From the NCBI GenBank assembly GCA_014169315.1, contig AP022133.1, forward strand, positions 1,984,001 through 2,048,000: a DNA stretch of 64,000 nucleotides. Direction: 5' to 3'. How positions within the stretch are numbered: position 1 is the first letter of the stretch; each line of letters starts with the position of its first letter. Positions 8,635 to 18,686 of the stretch are shown here, one piece after another. This DNA comes from Enterobacter cloacae. GTDB lineage: Bacteria; Pseudomonadota; Gammaproteobacteria; Enterobacterales; Enterobacteriaceae. The position numbers and the translations under genes were made by a program. The notes under the pieces are model-generated. The model searched no databases, was not told the origin of the DNA, and worked only from the letters and a program-made list of their open reading frames with translations.

Positions 8635-10545
8635 GTGGCAGACGATTTTTCCCCTGAGGGTCAGTTAGCACAGGCCATTCCCGGCTTTAAGCCGCGTGAA
8701 CCACAGCGTCAGATGGCGCATGCCGTGGCGCATGCCATCGACAAAGCACAGCCGCTGGTGGTGGAAGCCGGAACCGGTACAGGTAAAACCTATGCATACC
8801 TTGCCCCGGCGCTGCGTGCAAAAAAGAAAGTGATCATCTCTACGGGGTCAAAGGCGCTTCAGGACCAGCTCTACAGTCGCGATTTGCCCACGGTGGCAAA
8901 AGCGCTGAAATACAAAGGTCGCCTGGCGTTGTTGAAGGGGCGTTCTAACTATCTCTGCCTGGAGCGTCTTGAACAGCAGGCGCTGGCGGGCGGTGACCTG
9001 CCGGTGCAAACCCTGAGCGATGTCATTATTCTTCGTGCCTGGGCCAATCAGACCGAAGAGGGCGATATCAGCACCTGCGCGAGCGTGCCGGAAGATTCTC
9101 CCGCCTGGCCGCTGGTCACCAGCACCAACGACAACTGCCTTGGCAGCGACTGCCCACTGTATAAAGACTGTTTTGTGGTAAAAGCACGTAAAACCGCGAT
9201 GGATGCGGATGTCGTGGTGGTTAACCATCATCTGTTCCTCGCGGATATGGTGGTCAAAGACAGCGGCTTTGGTGAGCTCATACCGGAAGCGGAAGTGATG
9301 ATCTTTGACGAAGCCCACCAGCTACCGGATATCGCCAGCCAGTATTTTGGTCAGTCACTTTCCAGCCGTCAGCTGCAGGATCTGGCGAAAGATTTCACCA
9401 TTGCCTATCGCACTGAATTAAAAGACACCCAGCAACTGCAAAAATGTGCCGACCGCCTGGCGCAGAGTGCGCAGGATTTCCGCCTGCAGCTTGGGGAACC
9501 TGGCTACCGGGGTAATCTGCGCGAGCTACTGGCAGACAGCAATATCCAGCGTGCGTTGTTATTGCTGGATGATGCTCTGGAACTTTGCTACGACGTGGCG
9601 AAACTGTCACTTGGCCGTTCAGCGTTGCTGGATGCCGCCTTTGAGCGCGCCACGCTCTACCGGGGGCGGCTCAAAAGGCTAAAAGAGATCAACCAGCCGG
9701 GCTTTAGCTACTGGTATGAATGTACCTCTCGCCATTTTACGCTGGCCCTGACGCCGCTGACCGTAGCAGATAAATTCAAAGAGGTGATGACGCAAAAGCC
9801 GGGGAGCTGGATATTCACCTCCGCTACGCTGTCGGTCAATGACGATCTGCACCACTTTACTGAACGTCTGGGGATTGAGCAGGCAGAATCACTGCTCCTG
9901 CCAAGCCCGTTTGATTATGAAAAACAGGCGTTGCTCTGTGTTCCACGCAATCTGCCGTTACCTAACCAGCCGGGCGCAGCGCGCCTGCTGGCGGCGATGC
10001 TGAAACCCATGATTGAGGCCAACAACGGTCGCTGTTTTATGCTCTGCACCTCTCACGCCATGATGCGTGACCTGGCCGAACAGTTCCGTGCCACCATGAC
10101 GTTGCCGGTACTGCTTCAGGGTGAAACCAGCAAAGGGCAACTGCTTCAGCAGTTTGTCAGCGCGGGTAATGCCCTGCTGGTAGCAACCAGTAGTTTCTGG
10201 GAAGGGGTGGACGTGCGCGGTGACACGCTCTCTCTGGTGATCATCGATAAACTGCCGTTTACCTCCCCGGACGATCCGCTGCTGAAAGCGCGAATGGAGG
10301 ACTGCCGTCTGCGTGGGGGCGATCCTTTCGATGAAGTTCAACTGCCGGATGCGGTGATCACCCTTAAACAAGGGGTAGGGCGTCTGATCCGTGATGTAGA
10401 TGACCGGGGTGTGCTGGTCATTTGCGATAACCGGCTGGTGATGCGTCCATACGGAGCGACGTTCCTGGCAAGCCTGCCGCCTGCCCCCCGCACGCGGGAC
10501 ATTAAGCGCGCGGTTCGTTTCCTGGCAAACCCAACGGCGGAGTAA
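8635..10545 (+). CDS. yoaA: DinG-related 5'-3' DNA helicase YoaA
   Basis: 636 residues, equal to E. coli YoaA. An XPD/DinG-family superfamily 2 helicase with an iron-sulfur cluster. Seen: Walker A VEAGTGTGKTYAYL (near residue 43), the four cluster cysteines (STCASV, DNCLGSDC, YKDC; about 145-180), the DEAH box FDEAHQLPD (about 225), the helicase motif FTSATLS (about 395), and the C-terminal motifs SFWEGVDVRGD and QGVGRLIRD. In E. coli it partners with the polymerase III chi subunit (HolC) to rescue stalled forks. Start GTG 8635 is chosen from AGAGAG just upstream and the conserved N-terminus. A LexA box overlaps the promoter. Confidence 0.95.
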   Translation: MADDFSPEGQLAQAIPGFKPREPQRQMAHAVAHAIDKAQPLVVEAGTGTGKTYAYLAPALRAKKKVIISTGSKALQDQLYSRDLPTVAKALKYKGRLALLKGRSNYLCLERLEQQALAGGDLPVQTLSDVIILRAWANQTEEGDISTCASVPEDSPAWPLVTSTNDNCLGSDCPLYKDCFVVKARKTAMDADVVVVNHHLFLADMVVKDSGFGELIPEAEVMIFDEAHQLPDIASQYFGQSLSSRQLQDLAKDFTIAYRTELKDTQQLQKCADRLAQSAQDFRLQLGEPGYRGNLRELLADSNIQRALLLLDDALELCYDVAKLSLGRSALLDAAFERATLYRGRLKRLKEINQPGFSYWYECTSRHFTLALTPLTVADKFKEVMTQKPGSWIFTSATLSVNDDLHHFTERLGIEQAESLLLPSPFDYEKQALLCVPRNLPLPNQPGAARLLAAMLKPMIEANNGRCFMLCTSHAMMRDLAEQFRATMTLPVLLQGETSKGQLLQQFVSAGNALLVATSSFWEGVDVRGDTLSLVIIDKLPFTSPDDPLLKARMEDCRLRGGDPFDEVQLPDAVITLKQGVGRLIRDVDDRGVLVICDNRLVMRPYGATFLASLPPAPRTRDIKRAVRFLANPTAE

Positions 10546-10611
10546 TTTACCCCGGAGTGTGCTAAGATGCGCGCCATTTTGTGACTGACCATTGCGAGAG
10601 CGCGACAACTG

Positions 10612-11307
10612 ATGCGAATTCTGGCTATTGATACCGCTACAGAGGCCTGTTCTGTTGCCCTGTGGAACGACGGTGTTATCTCTGCTCATTTCGAAGAGTG
10701 CCCACGGGAACATACCCAACGTATTCTGCCCCTGGTCAAAGCGATTTTGACTACGGGCGACACCTCCTTAACCGACCTTGATGCACTGGCCTATGGTCGG
10801 GGCCCCGGCAGCTTTACGGGCGTACGCATCGGGATTGGGATTGCACAGGGGCTGGCGCTGGGCGCTGAGTTGCCCATGATTGGCGTCTCCACGCTGGCAA
10901 CAATGGCGCAGGGCGCATGGCGCATGACCGGCGCAACACGTGTGCTGGCGGCAATTGATGCCCGCATGGGCGAAGTCTACTGGGCTGAATACACCCGCGA
11001 TGAGCAGGGCGTGTGGCACGGTGAAGAGACCGAAGCGGTACTTAAGCCTGAAGCGGTGACCGAACGGCTGAAACAGCTGTCCGGCGAGTGGGCGATGGTT
11101 GGCACGGGCTGGCCGGCATGGCCTGACATGGCGAATGACACCGGGTTAACACTGGTGGAAGGCAACATGTTGCTGCCAGCCGCCGAAGATATGCTTCCTA
11201 TTGCCTGTCAGCTGCTTGCAGCAGGAAAAACCGTTGCAGTTGAACATGCTGAACCGGTTTATTTGCGAAACACCGTCGCGTGGAAGAAACTTCCGGGCCG
11301 CGAGTGA
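10612..11307 (+). CDS. tsaB: tRNA threonylcarbamoyladenosine biosynthesis protein TsaB
   Basis: 231 residues, equal to E. coli TsaB (YeaZ). It has an ASKHA fold with [17 protein letters not shown] at the N-terminus and [20 protein letters not shown] near 60-80. It is an inactive paralogue that scaffolds TsaD and TsaE to form t6A37 on ANN-decoding tRNAs; essential in E. coli. It sits 66 bases after yoaA, where TTTACC and TAAGAT-like elements could give it a separate promoter. yeaY follows 38 bases later. Confidence 0.95.
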   Translation: MRILAIDTATEACSVALWNDGVISAHFEECPREHTQRILPLVKAILTTGDTSLTDLDALAYGRGPGSFTGVRIGIGIAQGLALGAELPMIGVSTLATMAQGAWRMTGATRVLAAIDARMGEVYWAEYTRDEQGVWHGEETEAVLKPEAVTERLKQLSGEWAMVGTGWPAWPDMANDTGLTLVEGNMLLPAAEDMLPIACQLLAAGKTVAVEHAEPVYLRNTVAWKKLPGRE

Positions 11308-11345
11308 ATCTCAGTAACAGGAACTGAGAAATAAGGAGTCGCATC

Positions 11346-11927
11346 ATGGCGGTTCAGACTACAGTAGTACGCCTTATTATGGCTGGCGTGGTGGCCATTA
11401 CACTGAGCGGATGTGTCACCGTTCCTGACGCGATAAAGGGAAGTAGTCCTACACCACAACAGGATCTGGTGCGCGTAATGAATGCGCCTGAACTGTATGT
11501 TGGTCAGGAAGCCCGCTTCGGCGGCAAGGTGGTTGAGGTGTTAAACCAGCAGGGGAAAACCCGTCTGGAGATCGCCACCGTACCGCTGGATAGCGGCGCG
11601 CGGCCAGTACTGGGTGAGGCGTCTCGCGGGCGCATTTATGCGGATGTCAGCGGGTTCCTCGATCCGGTCGATTTTCGCGGTCAGCTGGTCACTGTCGTTG
11701 GGCCTATTACCGGAACGGTACAAGGCAAAATCGGCAATACGCCGTACAAATTCATGACCATGCAGGTAAACGGCTACAAGCGCTGGCGGATTGAACAACA
11801 GATTGTGATGCCGCCACAGCCTATGGATCCATGGATGTGGGGGCCGCACCCATACCGCTATGGTTACCCTGGCTGGGGCTGGTACAACCCGGGTCCCGCA
11901 CAGGTTCAAACGATTGTAACCGAGTAA
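11346..11927 (+). CDS. yeaY: Slp-family outer membrane lipoprotein YeaY
   Basis: 193 residues. The signal peptide ends in the lipobox LSGC (Cys23), and Val24 does not call for inner membrane retention, so outer membrane placement is expected. The body is the Slp domain ([54 protein letters not shown]). The C-terminal 30 residues are rich in Pro, Trp, Tyr and Gly. E. coli yeaY is a sigma-E regulated lipoprotein gene. RBS AAGGAG. A strong terminator follows. Confidence 0.92.
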   Translation: MAVQTTVVRLIMAGVVAITLSGCVTVPDAIKGSSPTPQQDLVRVMNAPELYVGQEARFGGKVVEVLNQQGKTRLEIATVPLDSGARPVLGEASRGRIYADVSGFLDPVDFRGQLVTVVGPITGTVQGKIGNTPYKFMTMQVNGYKRWRIEQQIVMPPQPMDPWMWGPHPYRYGYPGWGWYNPGPAQVQTIVTE

Positions 11928-11947
11928 CTTACTGTTATTGTTAGGAA

Positions 11948-11982
11948 AGAGACAGCGGCTCGGCCGCTGTCTCTGTTTTTTT
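11948..11982 (+). terminator. rho-independent terminator after yeaY
   Basis: Perfect 12-bp stem AGAGACAGCGGC / GCCGCTGTCTCT with a three-base loop, then G and seven T. It closes the tsaB-yeaY unit before fadD. Confidence 0.95.
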
Positions 11983-12042
11983 ACGGACAAAACGAAAAAA
12001 AAGAGTGACGCGCTTCGCAACCTTAAATCTGAACAATTAATA

Positions 12043-12059
12043 AACTGGTACGCTGAGTT
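12043..12059 (+). promoter_or_regulatory. FadR operator upstream of fadD
   Basis: AACTGGTACGCTGAGTT closely follows the FadR consensus and differs by only a few bases from the remembered E. coli fadD O1 site (AGCTGGTATGATGAGTT). It lies 71 bases before the TTG start. FadR, encoded at 21100-21819, represses fadD until long-chain acyl-CoA binds it. Confidence 0.88.
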
Positions 12060-12130
12060 AATATAATGTTAACAAACTGTTTATTATCGGGGTTGTGATG
12101 ACGACGAACACTCATTTCAGAGGTGATGCA

Positions 12131-13816
12131 TTGAAGAAGGTTTGGCTTAACCGTTATCCCGCAGATGTTCCGGCGGAGATCAATCCTGACCGTTATCAAT
12201 CCCTGGTTGAATTATTTGAAAATTCAGTCACGCGTTACGCCGATCAGCCTGCGTTCGTAAACATGGGCGAGGTAATGACGTTTCGCAAGCTGGAAGAGCG
12301 CAGCCGCGCCTTTGCTGCTTACCTGCAGGAAGGGCTGGGGCTACAGAAGGGGGACCGCGTCGCATTAATGATGCCGAACTTGCTGCAATACCCGGTGGCG
12401 TTGTTTGGCATCCTGCGAGCCGGGATGATCGTTGTGAACGTTAACCCTCTGTATACCCCGCGTGAGCTGGAGCATCAGCTGAATGACAGCGGTGCGGCCG
12501 CGATCGTCATTGTTTCTAACTTCGCCCATACGCTGGAAAAAGTCGTCGACAAAACCCAGGTCAAACACGTCATTCTGACGCGAATGGGCGATCAGCTCTC
12601 TACCGCTAAAGGGACGCTGGTTAACTTCGTCGTAAAATACATCAAACGACTGGTACCGAAATACCATCTGCCGGATGCCATCTCATTCCGTCGCGCACTG
12701 CATGCGGGTTATCGTATGCAATACGTGAAGCCGGAGGTGGTGCCGGAAGATCTCGCCTTCCTGCAATACACCGGGGGCACCACCGGTGTTGCCAAAGGCG
12801 CGATGTTGACCCACCGCAACATGCTGGCAAACCTGGAGCAGGTCAACGCAACCTATGGGCCGTTGCTGCACCGTGGTAAAGAGCTGGTGGTCACCGCGCT
12901 TCCGCTGTATCACATTTTCGCCCTGACCATGAACTGCTTGCTGTTTATCGAGCTGGGTGGTCAGAACCTGCTTATCACCAACCCGCGTGATATCCCGGGG
13001 CTGGTCAAAGAGCTGGCGAAATATCCGTTCACGGCCATGACGGGGGTGAATACCCTGTTTAACGCACTGCTTAACAACAAAGAGTTCCAGCAGCTTGATT
13101 TTTCCACGCTGCACCTCTCTGCGGGCGGTGGGATGCCTGTTCAGCAGGCGGTGGCGGAGCGCTGGGTGAAGCTCACCGGCCAGTATTTGCTGGAAGGCTA
13201 TGGGCTGACAGAGTGTGCGCCGTTGGTCAGTGTGAACCCGCATGATATCGACTACCACAGCGGAAGCATTGGCCTGCCGGTACCGTCGACGGAAGCCAAA
13301 CTGGTGGATGACGACGATAACGAAGTAGCTCCGGGTGAACCCGGTGAGCTGTGTGTCAGAGGCCCGCAGGTGATGCTGGGTTACTGGCAGCGTCCGGATG
13401 CCACTGATGAGATAATCAAAAACGGCTGGCTGCATACGGGTGATATCGCTGTGATGGACGATGAAGGCTTCCTGCGTATTGTCGACCGTAAAAAAGACAT
13501 GATCCTTGTCTCTGGTTTCAACGTCTATCCGAATGAAATCGAAGACGTGGTCATGCAGCACAACGGTGTACGGGAAGTGGCGGCCGTTGGCGTCCCTTCT
13601 GGCAGCAGCGGTGAGGCGGTGAAGATTTTTGTGGTCAAGAAAGATCCTTCGCTGAATGAGGAAGAACTGATAACGTTCTGCCGCCGTCAATTGACCGGTT
13701 ACAAGGTGCCGAAGCTGGTTGAGTTCCGCGATGAGCTGCCGAAATCGAATGTCGGGAAGATATTACGACGAGAATTACGTGACGAAGCCCGTGGCAAAGT
13801 AGACAATAAGGCCTGA
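12131..13816 (+). CDS. fadD: Long-chain fatty acyl-CoA ligase FadD
   Basis: 561 residues from TTG 12131, equal to E. coli FadD. A peripheral inner membrane enzyme that activates fatty acids entering through FadL to acyl-CoA. The AMP-binding signature [13 protein letters not shown] (about 213-225), the motif YGLTECAP (about 358), [29 protein letters not shown] and the C-terminal catalytic lysine in [12 protein letters not shown] are all seen. E. coli fadD also uses TTG. AGAGGT at 12119-12124 is well placed for it. The frame continues upstream through ATG 12098 and GTG 12095, which would add about 12 residues and has GGGG before it. Regulated by the FadR box upstream. Confidence 0.95.
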   Translation: MKKVWLNRYPADVPAEINPDRYQSLVELFENSVTRYADQPAFVNMGEVMTFRKLEERSRAFAAYLQEGLGLQKGDRVALMMPNLLQYPVALFGILRAGMIVVNVNPLYTPRELEHQLNDSGAAAIVIVSNFAHTLEKVVDKTQVKHVILTRMGDQLSTAKGTLVNFVVKYIKRLVPKYHLPDAISFRRALHAGYRMQYVKPEVVPEDLAFLQYTGGTTGVAKGAMLTHRNMLANLEQVNATYGPLLHRGKELVVTALPLYHIFALTMNCLLFIELGGQNLLITNPRDIPGLVKELAKYPFTAMTGVNTLFNALLNNKEFQQLDFSTLHLSAGGGMPVQQAVAERWVKLTGQYLLEGYGLTECAPLVSVNPHDIDYHSGSIGLPVPSTEAKLVDDDDNEVAPGEPGELCVRGPQVMLGYWQRPDATDEIIKNGWLHTGDIAVMDDEGFLRIVDRKKDMILVSGFNVYPNEIEDVVMQHNGVREVAAVGVPSGSSGEAVKIFVVKKDPSLNEEELITFCRRQLTGYKVPKLVEFRDELPKSNVGKILRRELRDEARGKVDNKA

Positions 13817-13836
13817 GCTTCACGCTAATCGCCCAG

Positions 13837-13860
13837 ACGCCGGTTAAGCCGGCGTTTTTT
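13837..13860 (+). terminator. terminator-like hairpin and U-tract in front of rnd
   Basis: Stem CGCCGG / CCGGCG with a five-base loop followed by TTTTTT. It can end fadD transcripts. In E. coli a G+C-rich hairpin followed by a run of U in the rnd leader is needed for rnd translation from its UUG codon, so the same structure may be in the rnd message. Confidence 0.75.
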
Positions 13861-13887
13861 ATGGGCGCAAACAAAAGAGAAACCGTT

Positions 13888-15015
13888 TTGAATTACCAGA
13901 TGATCACTACCAATGACGAGCTGGCTTCGCTGTGCGAGGTTACGCGCGACTTTCCTGCCATTGCCCTGGATACCGAGTTTGTTCGTACCCGGACGTATTA
14001 TCCGCAGTTGGGTCTGATTCAGATGTTCGACGGCAAACGCGTCTCGCTGATCGACCCTCTTGGTATCACCGACTGGACGCCAATGCGTGAATTGCTGCTC
14101 GATCCTGCCGTGACGAAATACCTGCATGCAGGCAGTGAAGATCTGGAAGTGTTCCTGAATACCTTTGGCATCATGCCGCAACCGTTAATTGATACGCAGA
14201 TCCTTGCTGCGTTCAGCAATCGCCCGCTTTCATGGGGATTTGCCGCAATGGTTGAGGAGTATACCGGCCTGACGCTGGATAAGAGTGAATCCCGTACCGA
14301 CTGGCTGGCACGCCCGCTGACGGAGCGTCAGCTTGATTACGCCGCGGCAGACGTGTTTTACCTGCTGCCAATTGCCGGGCAGTTGATGAAAGAGGCGGAA
14401 GCTTCAGGTTGGTTACCTGCGGCCCTGGATGAGTGCCGTATGACGCAGTTGCGTCGTCAGGATGTGGTTGATCCGAAAGAGGCCTGGCGTGATATCAGCA
14501 ACGCGTGGCAGTTACGTACGCGTCAGCTGGCCTGCCTGCAATTACTGGCTGACTGGCGTCTGCGTAAAGCGCGTGAACGCGATCTGGCCGTCAACTTCGT
14601 GGTCCGCGAAGAACACCTCTGGGCCGTTGCGCGCTATATGCCGGGCAGCATGGGTGAGCTCGACAGCATCGGACTTTCGGGCAGCGAAATTCGTTTCCAC
14701 GGTAAAACCCTGCTTGCGCTGGTGGCAAAAGCGCAGCAAACGCCGGATGAGGAACTGCCGGAACCACTGCTGAATCTGATGGATATGCCGGGCTATCGCA
14801 AGGCGTTTAAAGAGATCAAAGCGCTGGTGCAGGAGGTTGCAACGGAAAGCAAGCTGGGGGCTGAATTACTGGCATCACGTCGTCAGATTAACCAGCTACT
14901 GAACTGGCACTGGAAGCTGAAGCTACAGAATGGATTGCCGGAACTGATGGCAGGCTGGCGTGGCGAATTGATGGCCGATCGCCTCAATACGCTGCTGGAA
15001 GGGTACCCACGCTGA
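13888..15015 (+). CDS. rnd: Ribonuclease D
   Basis: 375 residues from TTG 13888, equal to E. coli RNase D. A 3'-5' exoribonuclease that trims tRNA and other stable RNA 3' ends. The DEDD exonuclease residues are visible: ALDTEFVRTRTYYPQLGLIQ (Asp, Glu), AGSEDLEVF (Asp) and DYAAADVFYLLP (Tyr, Asp). Two HRDC domains follow (about 210-290 and 295-370). The frame is open to ATG 13861 but that codon lies directly after the U-tract; the conserved N-terminus MNYQMITT and the known UUG start of E. coli rnd favour 13888. No normal Shine-Dalgarno is seen (AGAGA at 13876-13880 is weak). Confidence 0.94.
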   Translation: MNYQMITTNDELASLCEVTRDFPAIALDTEFVRTRTYYPQLGLIQMFDGKRVSLIDPLGITDWTPMRELLLDPAVTKYLHAGSEDLEVFLNTFGIMPQPLIDTQILAAFSNRPLSWGFAAMVEEYTGLTLDKSESRTDWLARPLTERQLDYAAADVFYLLPIAGQLMKEAEASGWLPAALDECRMTQLRRQDVVDPKEAWRDISNAWQLRTRQLACLQLLADWRLRKARERDLAVNFVVREEHLWAVARYMPGSMGELDSIGLSGSEIRFHGKTLLALVAKAQQTPDEELPEPLLNLMDMPGYRKAFKEIKALVQEVATESKLGAELLASRRQINQLLNWHWKLKLQNGLPELMAGWRGELMADRLNTLLEGYPR

Positions 15016-15021
15016 TAAACC

Positions 15022-15091
15022 TGTAGCCCCGGTAAGCGCAACGCGCCGCCGGGGGAATTACCGGGCGACGCGTTGCGTGCCCGGCCTACAC
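15022..15091. repeat. pair of inverted REP units (BIME) between rnd and minE
   Basis: Two REP-type palindromes in opposite orientation: GTAGCCCCGGTAAGCGCAAC onward (15023-15054) and its inverted counterpart ending GTGCCCGGCCTACA (15059-15090). They lie between convergent rnd and minE and may protect or terminate both messages. Confidence 0.88.
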
Positions 15092-15106
15092 AATCAACAC
15101 GTGCGA

Positions 15107-15373
15107 CTAACGCGACTCTTCCGCTTCTGGTAGCGTCACGTTCAGCTCCAGAATCGAAATATCCCCGTCTTTTTGCTCCAGTTGCACGGTGACCATCTCC
15201 GGGTCAATCTGCACATACTTACAGATCACTTCCAGGATGTCCTTACGCAGCTGTGGCAGGTAGTGTGGCTCGGCGTCACTACGACGACGCTCCGCAACGA
15301 TGATTTGCAGACGTTCTTTTGCGATGTTGGCGGTGTTCTTTTTCCGCGAGAGAAAAAAGTCCAGTAATGCCAT
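15107..15373 (-). CDS. minE: Cell division topological specificity factor MinE
   Basis: 88 residues, E. coli length. The N-terminus [20 protein letters not shown] carries the membrane-targeting and anti-MinCD helix, and the C-terminal dimerisation domain follows ([20 protein letters not shown] onward). It stimulates MinD ATPase and drives pole-to-pole oscillation that keeps the Z-ring at midcell. The start is three bases after the minD stop, with its Shine-Dalgarno GGAGGA inside the end of minD. Last gene of minCDE. Confidence 0.96.
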   Translation of the reverse strand: MALLDFFLSRKKNTANIAKERLQIIVAERRRSDAEPHYLPQLRKDILEVICKYVQIDPEMVTVQLEQKDGDISILELNVTLPEAEESR

Positions 15374-15376
15374 AAT

Positions 15377-16189
15377 TTATCCTCCGAACAGGCGTTTGAG
15401 GAAACCTTTCTTCTCTTCTTCAATGAAGCGGAAAGGACGTTCTTCTCCCAGCAGGCGGTCAACGGTATCCGCGTAAGCTTTACCCGCATCTGCCAGCGTA
15501 TCCAGGATAACAGGCTCACCCTGGTTAGAGGCACGTAACACGGATTGGTCTTCCGGGATCACGCCGACCAGTTTGATGCGCAGGATCTCCAGCACGTCTT
15601 CCATGCTCAGCATGTCACCTTTGTTCACGCGGCCCGGGTTATAGCGGGTCAACAGCAGGTGCTCTTTAATCGGGTCTTCGCCATTTTCCGCACGTCGGGA
15701 TTTAGAGGCGAGAATACCCAGAATTCGGTCAGAGTCACGAACGGATGAGACTTCAGGGTTAGTGGTGATGATCGCTTCATCAGCGAAGTAGAGCGCCATC
15801 AGCGCACCGGTTTCGATACCGGCAGGGGAGTCGCAGACCACAAAGTCGAACTCCATTTTTTTCAGTTCACCGAGTACGGTTTCCACGCCTTCACGGGTCA
15901 GCGCGTCTTTGTCACGCGTCTGAGAGGCCGGGAGGATGTAGAGATTCTCGGTGCGCTTGTCTTTAATCAGCGCCTGGTTAAGCGTTGCATCGCCCTGAAT
16001 GACGTTAACGAAATCATACACAACGCGACGTTCACAACCCATGATCAGGTCGAGGTTACGCAGGCCGATATCGAAATCAATAACGACGGTTTTCTTTCCC
16101 TTCTGGGCCAAACCAGTAGCGATGGCCGCGCTGGAGGTGGTCTTGCCAACGCCTCCTTTACCCGAAGTAACAACAATAATGCGTGCCAT
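15377..16189 (-). CDS. minD: Septum site-determining ATPase MinD
   Basis: 270 residues, E. coli length. A ParA-type ATPase with the deviant Walker A SGKGGVGKTTSSAA (residues 9-22) holding the signature lysine, switch motif CDSPAGIE and a C-terminal amphipathic membrane helix (EEKKGFLKRLFGG). The ATP-bound dimer sits on the inner membrane and recruits MinC; MinE releases it. Start ATG 16189 has AAGGAA upstream. 23 bases after minC. Confidence 0.97.
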   Translation of the reverse strand: MARIIVVTSGKGGVGKTTSSAAIATGLAQKGKKTVVIDFDIGLRNLDLIMGCERRVVYDFVNVIQGDATLNQALIKDKRTENLYILPASQTRDKDALTREGVETVLGELKKMEFDFVVCDSPAGIETGALMALYFADEAIITTNPEVSSVRDSDRILGILASKSRRAENGEDPIKEHLLLTRYNPGRVNKGDMLSMEDVLEILRIKLVGVIPEDQSVLRASNQGEPVILDTLADAGKAYADTVDRLLGEERPFRFIEEEKKGFLKRLFGG

Positions 16190-16212
16190 AGAAATTCCTT
16201 GTTAAAAAGGGA

Positions 16213-17025
<813 letters not shown>

Positions 17026-17043
17026 TTAATTCAGAGTAAAAAC

Positions 17044-17319
17044 ATGTTTTGTGTGATCTACAGAAGTACAAGCCGTGACCAGACTTATCTTTATGTCGAA
17101 AAGAAAGACGACTTTTCCCGCGTGCCTGAAGAATTAATGAAGAGCTTTGGCCGTCCTCAGTTGGCGATGTTGCTGCCGCTCGACGGGCGTAAGAAACTGG
17201 TGAATGCCGATCTGGAAAAAGTGAAAACGGCATTAGCCGGGCAAGGCTATTATTTACAGCTTCCACCACCACCCGAGAATTTATTAAAACAGCATCTTGA
17301 GGTGAACGGAAAAAAATAG
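17044..17319 (+). CDS. ycgL: YcgL-domain protein (UPF0745)
   Basis: 91 residues. [20 protein letters not shown] and [18 protein letters not shown] define the YcgL domain, a small alpha/beta fold of unknown function conserved next to minC in gammaproteobacteria. E. coli annotation starts some residues earlier, but here no start codon fits and MFCVIY is the conserved beginning. First gene of a likely ycgL-ycgM-ycgN unit. Confidence 0.88.
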   Translation: MFCVIYRSTSRDQTYLYVEKKDDFSRVPEELMKSFGRPQLAMLLPLDGRKKLVNADLEKVKTALAGQGYYLQLPPPPENLLKQHLEVNGKK

Positions 17320-17366
17320 TCCCGAACGCTTCCGGGCACAACATATCAACCGTTTAGGGGTCGACC

Positions 17367-18026
17367 ATGTATCAACATCATAACTGGCAAGGTGCATTAC
17401 TGGATTATCCCGTCAGCAAAGTGGTCTGCGTTGGCAGCAATTATGCCAAACACATTCAGGAGATGGGCAGCGCGACGCCAGAAGAGCCGGTGCTGTTCAT
17501 CAAACCGGAAACGGCACTTTGCGATATCCGCCAGCCGCTGGCGCTGCCGCAGGGGCTGGGAGCCGTTCATCATGAAGTGGAGCTGGCCGTGCTGATTGGC
17601 GCGACCCTGCGCCAGGCTCCGGAAGCGCATGTGCAAAAAGCGATTGCCGGTTATGGCGTGGCGCTGGATCTGACCCTGCGAGATGTACAGGGTAAAATGA
17701 AGAAAGCCGGACAACCGTGGGAAAAAGCCAAAGGGTTTGATAACGCCTGCCCAATCTCTGGTTTTGTTCCCGTGAGTGAGTTTACGGGCGATCCGCAGGA
17801 CACCACGCTCAGCCTTAAGGTCAACGGTGAGATCCGTCAGCAGGGCACGACGGCAGACATGATCCACAAAATTGTACCGCTGATTGCCTACATGAGCCGT
17901 TTCTTCACCCTGAAGCCGGGCGATGTGATCCTGACCGGTACGCCAGAAGGCGTTGGCCCGCTGACCAGCGGCGACGAGCTGGACGTGAGTTTTAACGGTC
18001 TGTCGCTGAAAACCCGCGTGCTGTAA
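17367..18026 (+). CDS. ycgM: Fumarylacetoacetate hydrolase-family protein YcgM
   Basis: 219 residues, E. coli length. The FAH fold residues are present: HHEVELAVLIG (the two glutamates that bind the divalent metal), ALDLTLRDVQ (third ligand), the active site KGFDNACPISG and TGTPEGVGPL. Family members hydrolyse acylpyruvates or decarboxylate oxaloacetate; for YcgM acylpyruvase or oxaloacetate tautomerase activity is possible and cannot be decided from sequence. RBS TAGGGG is 9 bases before ATG. Confidence 0.9.
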   Translation: MYQHHNWQGALLDYPVSKVVCVGSNYAKHIQEMGSATPEEPVLFIKPETALCDIRQPLALPQGLGAVHHEVELAVLIGATLRQAPEAHVQKAIAGYGVALDLTLRDVQGKMKKAGQPWEKAKGFDNACPISGFVPVSEFTGDPQDTTLSLKVNGEIRQQGTTADMIHKIVPLIAYMSRFFTLKPGDVILTGTPEGVGPLTSGDELDVSFNGLSLKTRVL

Positions 18027-18107
18027 AAGCATCTTGCCGTCTTAAGAGGGCGGCAAAACTTGCATCAACGTGCCAGACTCGCTATAAGGTGCGCTTTCTT
18101 TTGACGT

Positions 18108-18560
18108 GTGGACATCCTGATGAACGACATTCCTTTCTGGCAAAGCAAAACTCTCGACGACATGACCGATGTGGAGTGGGAATCGTTGTGTGACGGCTGC
18201 GGGCAGTGTTGCCTGCATAAGCTGATGGATGAAGACACTGACGAAATCTATTTTACCAACGTTGCCTGCAAACAGCTGAATATCAAAACCTGCCAGTGCC
18301 GCAACTATGAGCGCCGTTTCGAATATGAGCCGGACTGCATCAAGTTAACCCGTGAGAACCTGCCTACCTTCGAGTGGCTGCCGCATACCTGCGCCTATCG
18401 CCTGCTGGCGGAAGGAAAGGATCTCCCGGCATGGCATCCGCTGCTGACAGGCTCGAAGGTGGCGATGCACGGGGAGCGGATCTCCGTACGCCATATTGCA
18501 GTGAAAGAGTCTGACGTGCGGGACTGGGAAGATCACATCATGAATCACCCCAACCGCTGA
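18108..18560 (+). CDS. ycgN: UPF0260 cysteine-cluster protein YcgN
   Basis: 150 residues from GTG 18108 or 146 from ATG 18120; the longer form matches the E. coli N-terminal length better. The conserved cysteine set [11 protein letters not shown] (near residue 28), VACKQ, TCQCRNY, PDC and TCAYRL marks the Zn- or Fe-chelating YkgJ/UPF0260 family. Function unknown. Followed by a strong terminator and then convergent dsbB. Confidence 0.88.
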   Translation: MDILMNDIPFWQSKTLDDMTDVEWESLCDGCGQCCLHKLMDEDTDEIYFTNVACKQLNIKTCQCRNYERRFEYEPDCIKLTRENLPTFEWLPHTCAYRLLAEGKDLPAWHPLLTGSKVAMHGERISVRHIAVKESDVRDWEDHIMNHPNR

Positions 18561-18565
18561 TTATA

Positions 18566-18592
18566 AAAAACCCGCCGAAGCGGGTTTTTTTA
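18566..18592 (+). terminator. rho-independent terminator after ycgN
   Basis: AAAAACCCGC CGAA GCGGG followed by seven T, five bases after the ycgN stop. The A-tract on the left also lets it work on the other strand. Confidence 0.93.
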
Positions 18593-18655
18593 TGGGGTAT
18601 GTCTGTTCCGATGCCTTCAACCCAACCTTCTCCTGCGGGAGAGGGCGAAAACACT

Positions 18656-18682
18656 AAAAACGGCAACCGAAGTGACCGTTTT
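18656..18682 (-). terminator. terminator after dsbB
   Basis: On the minus strand AAAACGGTCACTTCGGTTG is followed by CCGTTTTT: a short stem with an interrupted pairing and a T run, just past the dsbB stop. Confidence 0.7.
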
Positions 18683-18686
18683 ACGT

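Noticed and set aside
12683..13690. 335-codon minus-strand frame opposite fadD
   Set aside because: Shadow of a highly conserved coding strand; translation is rich in His, Arg and Gln with no recognisable domain.
18619..18648. CTCC/GGAG palindrome between ycgN and dsbB as a further terminator
   Set aside because: Stem is short, no T run on either strand, and proper terminators for both genes are already next to their stop codons; may be a remnant of a dispersed repeat.
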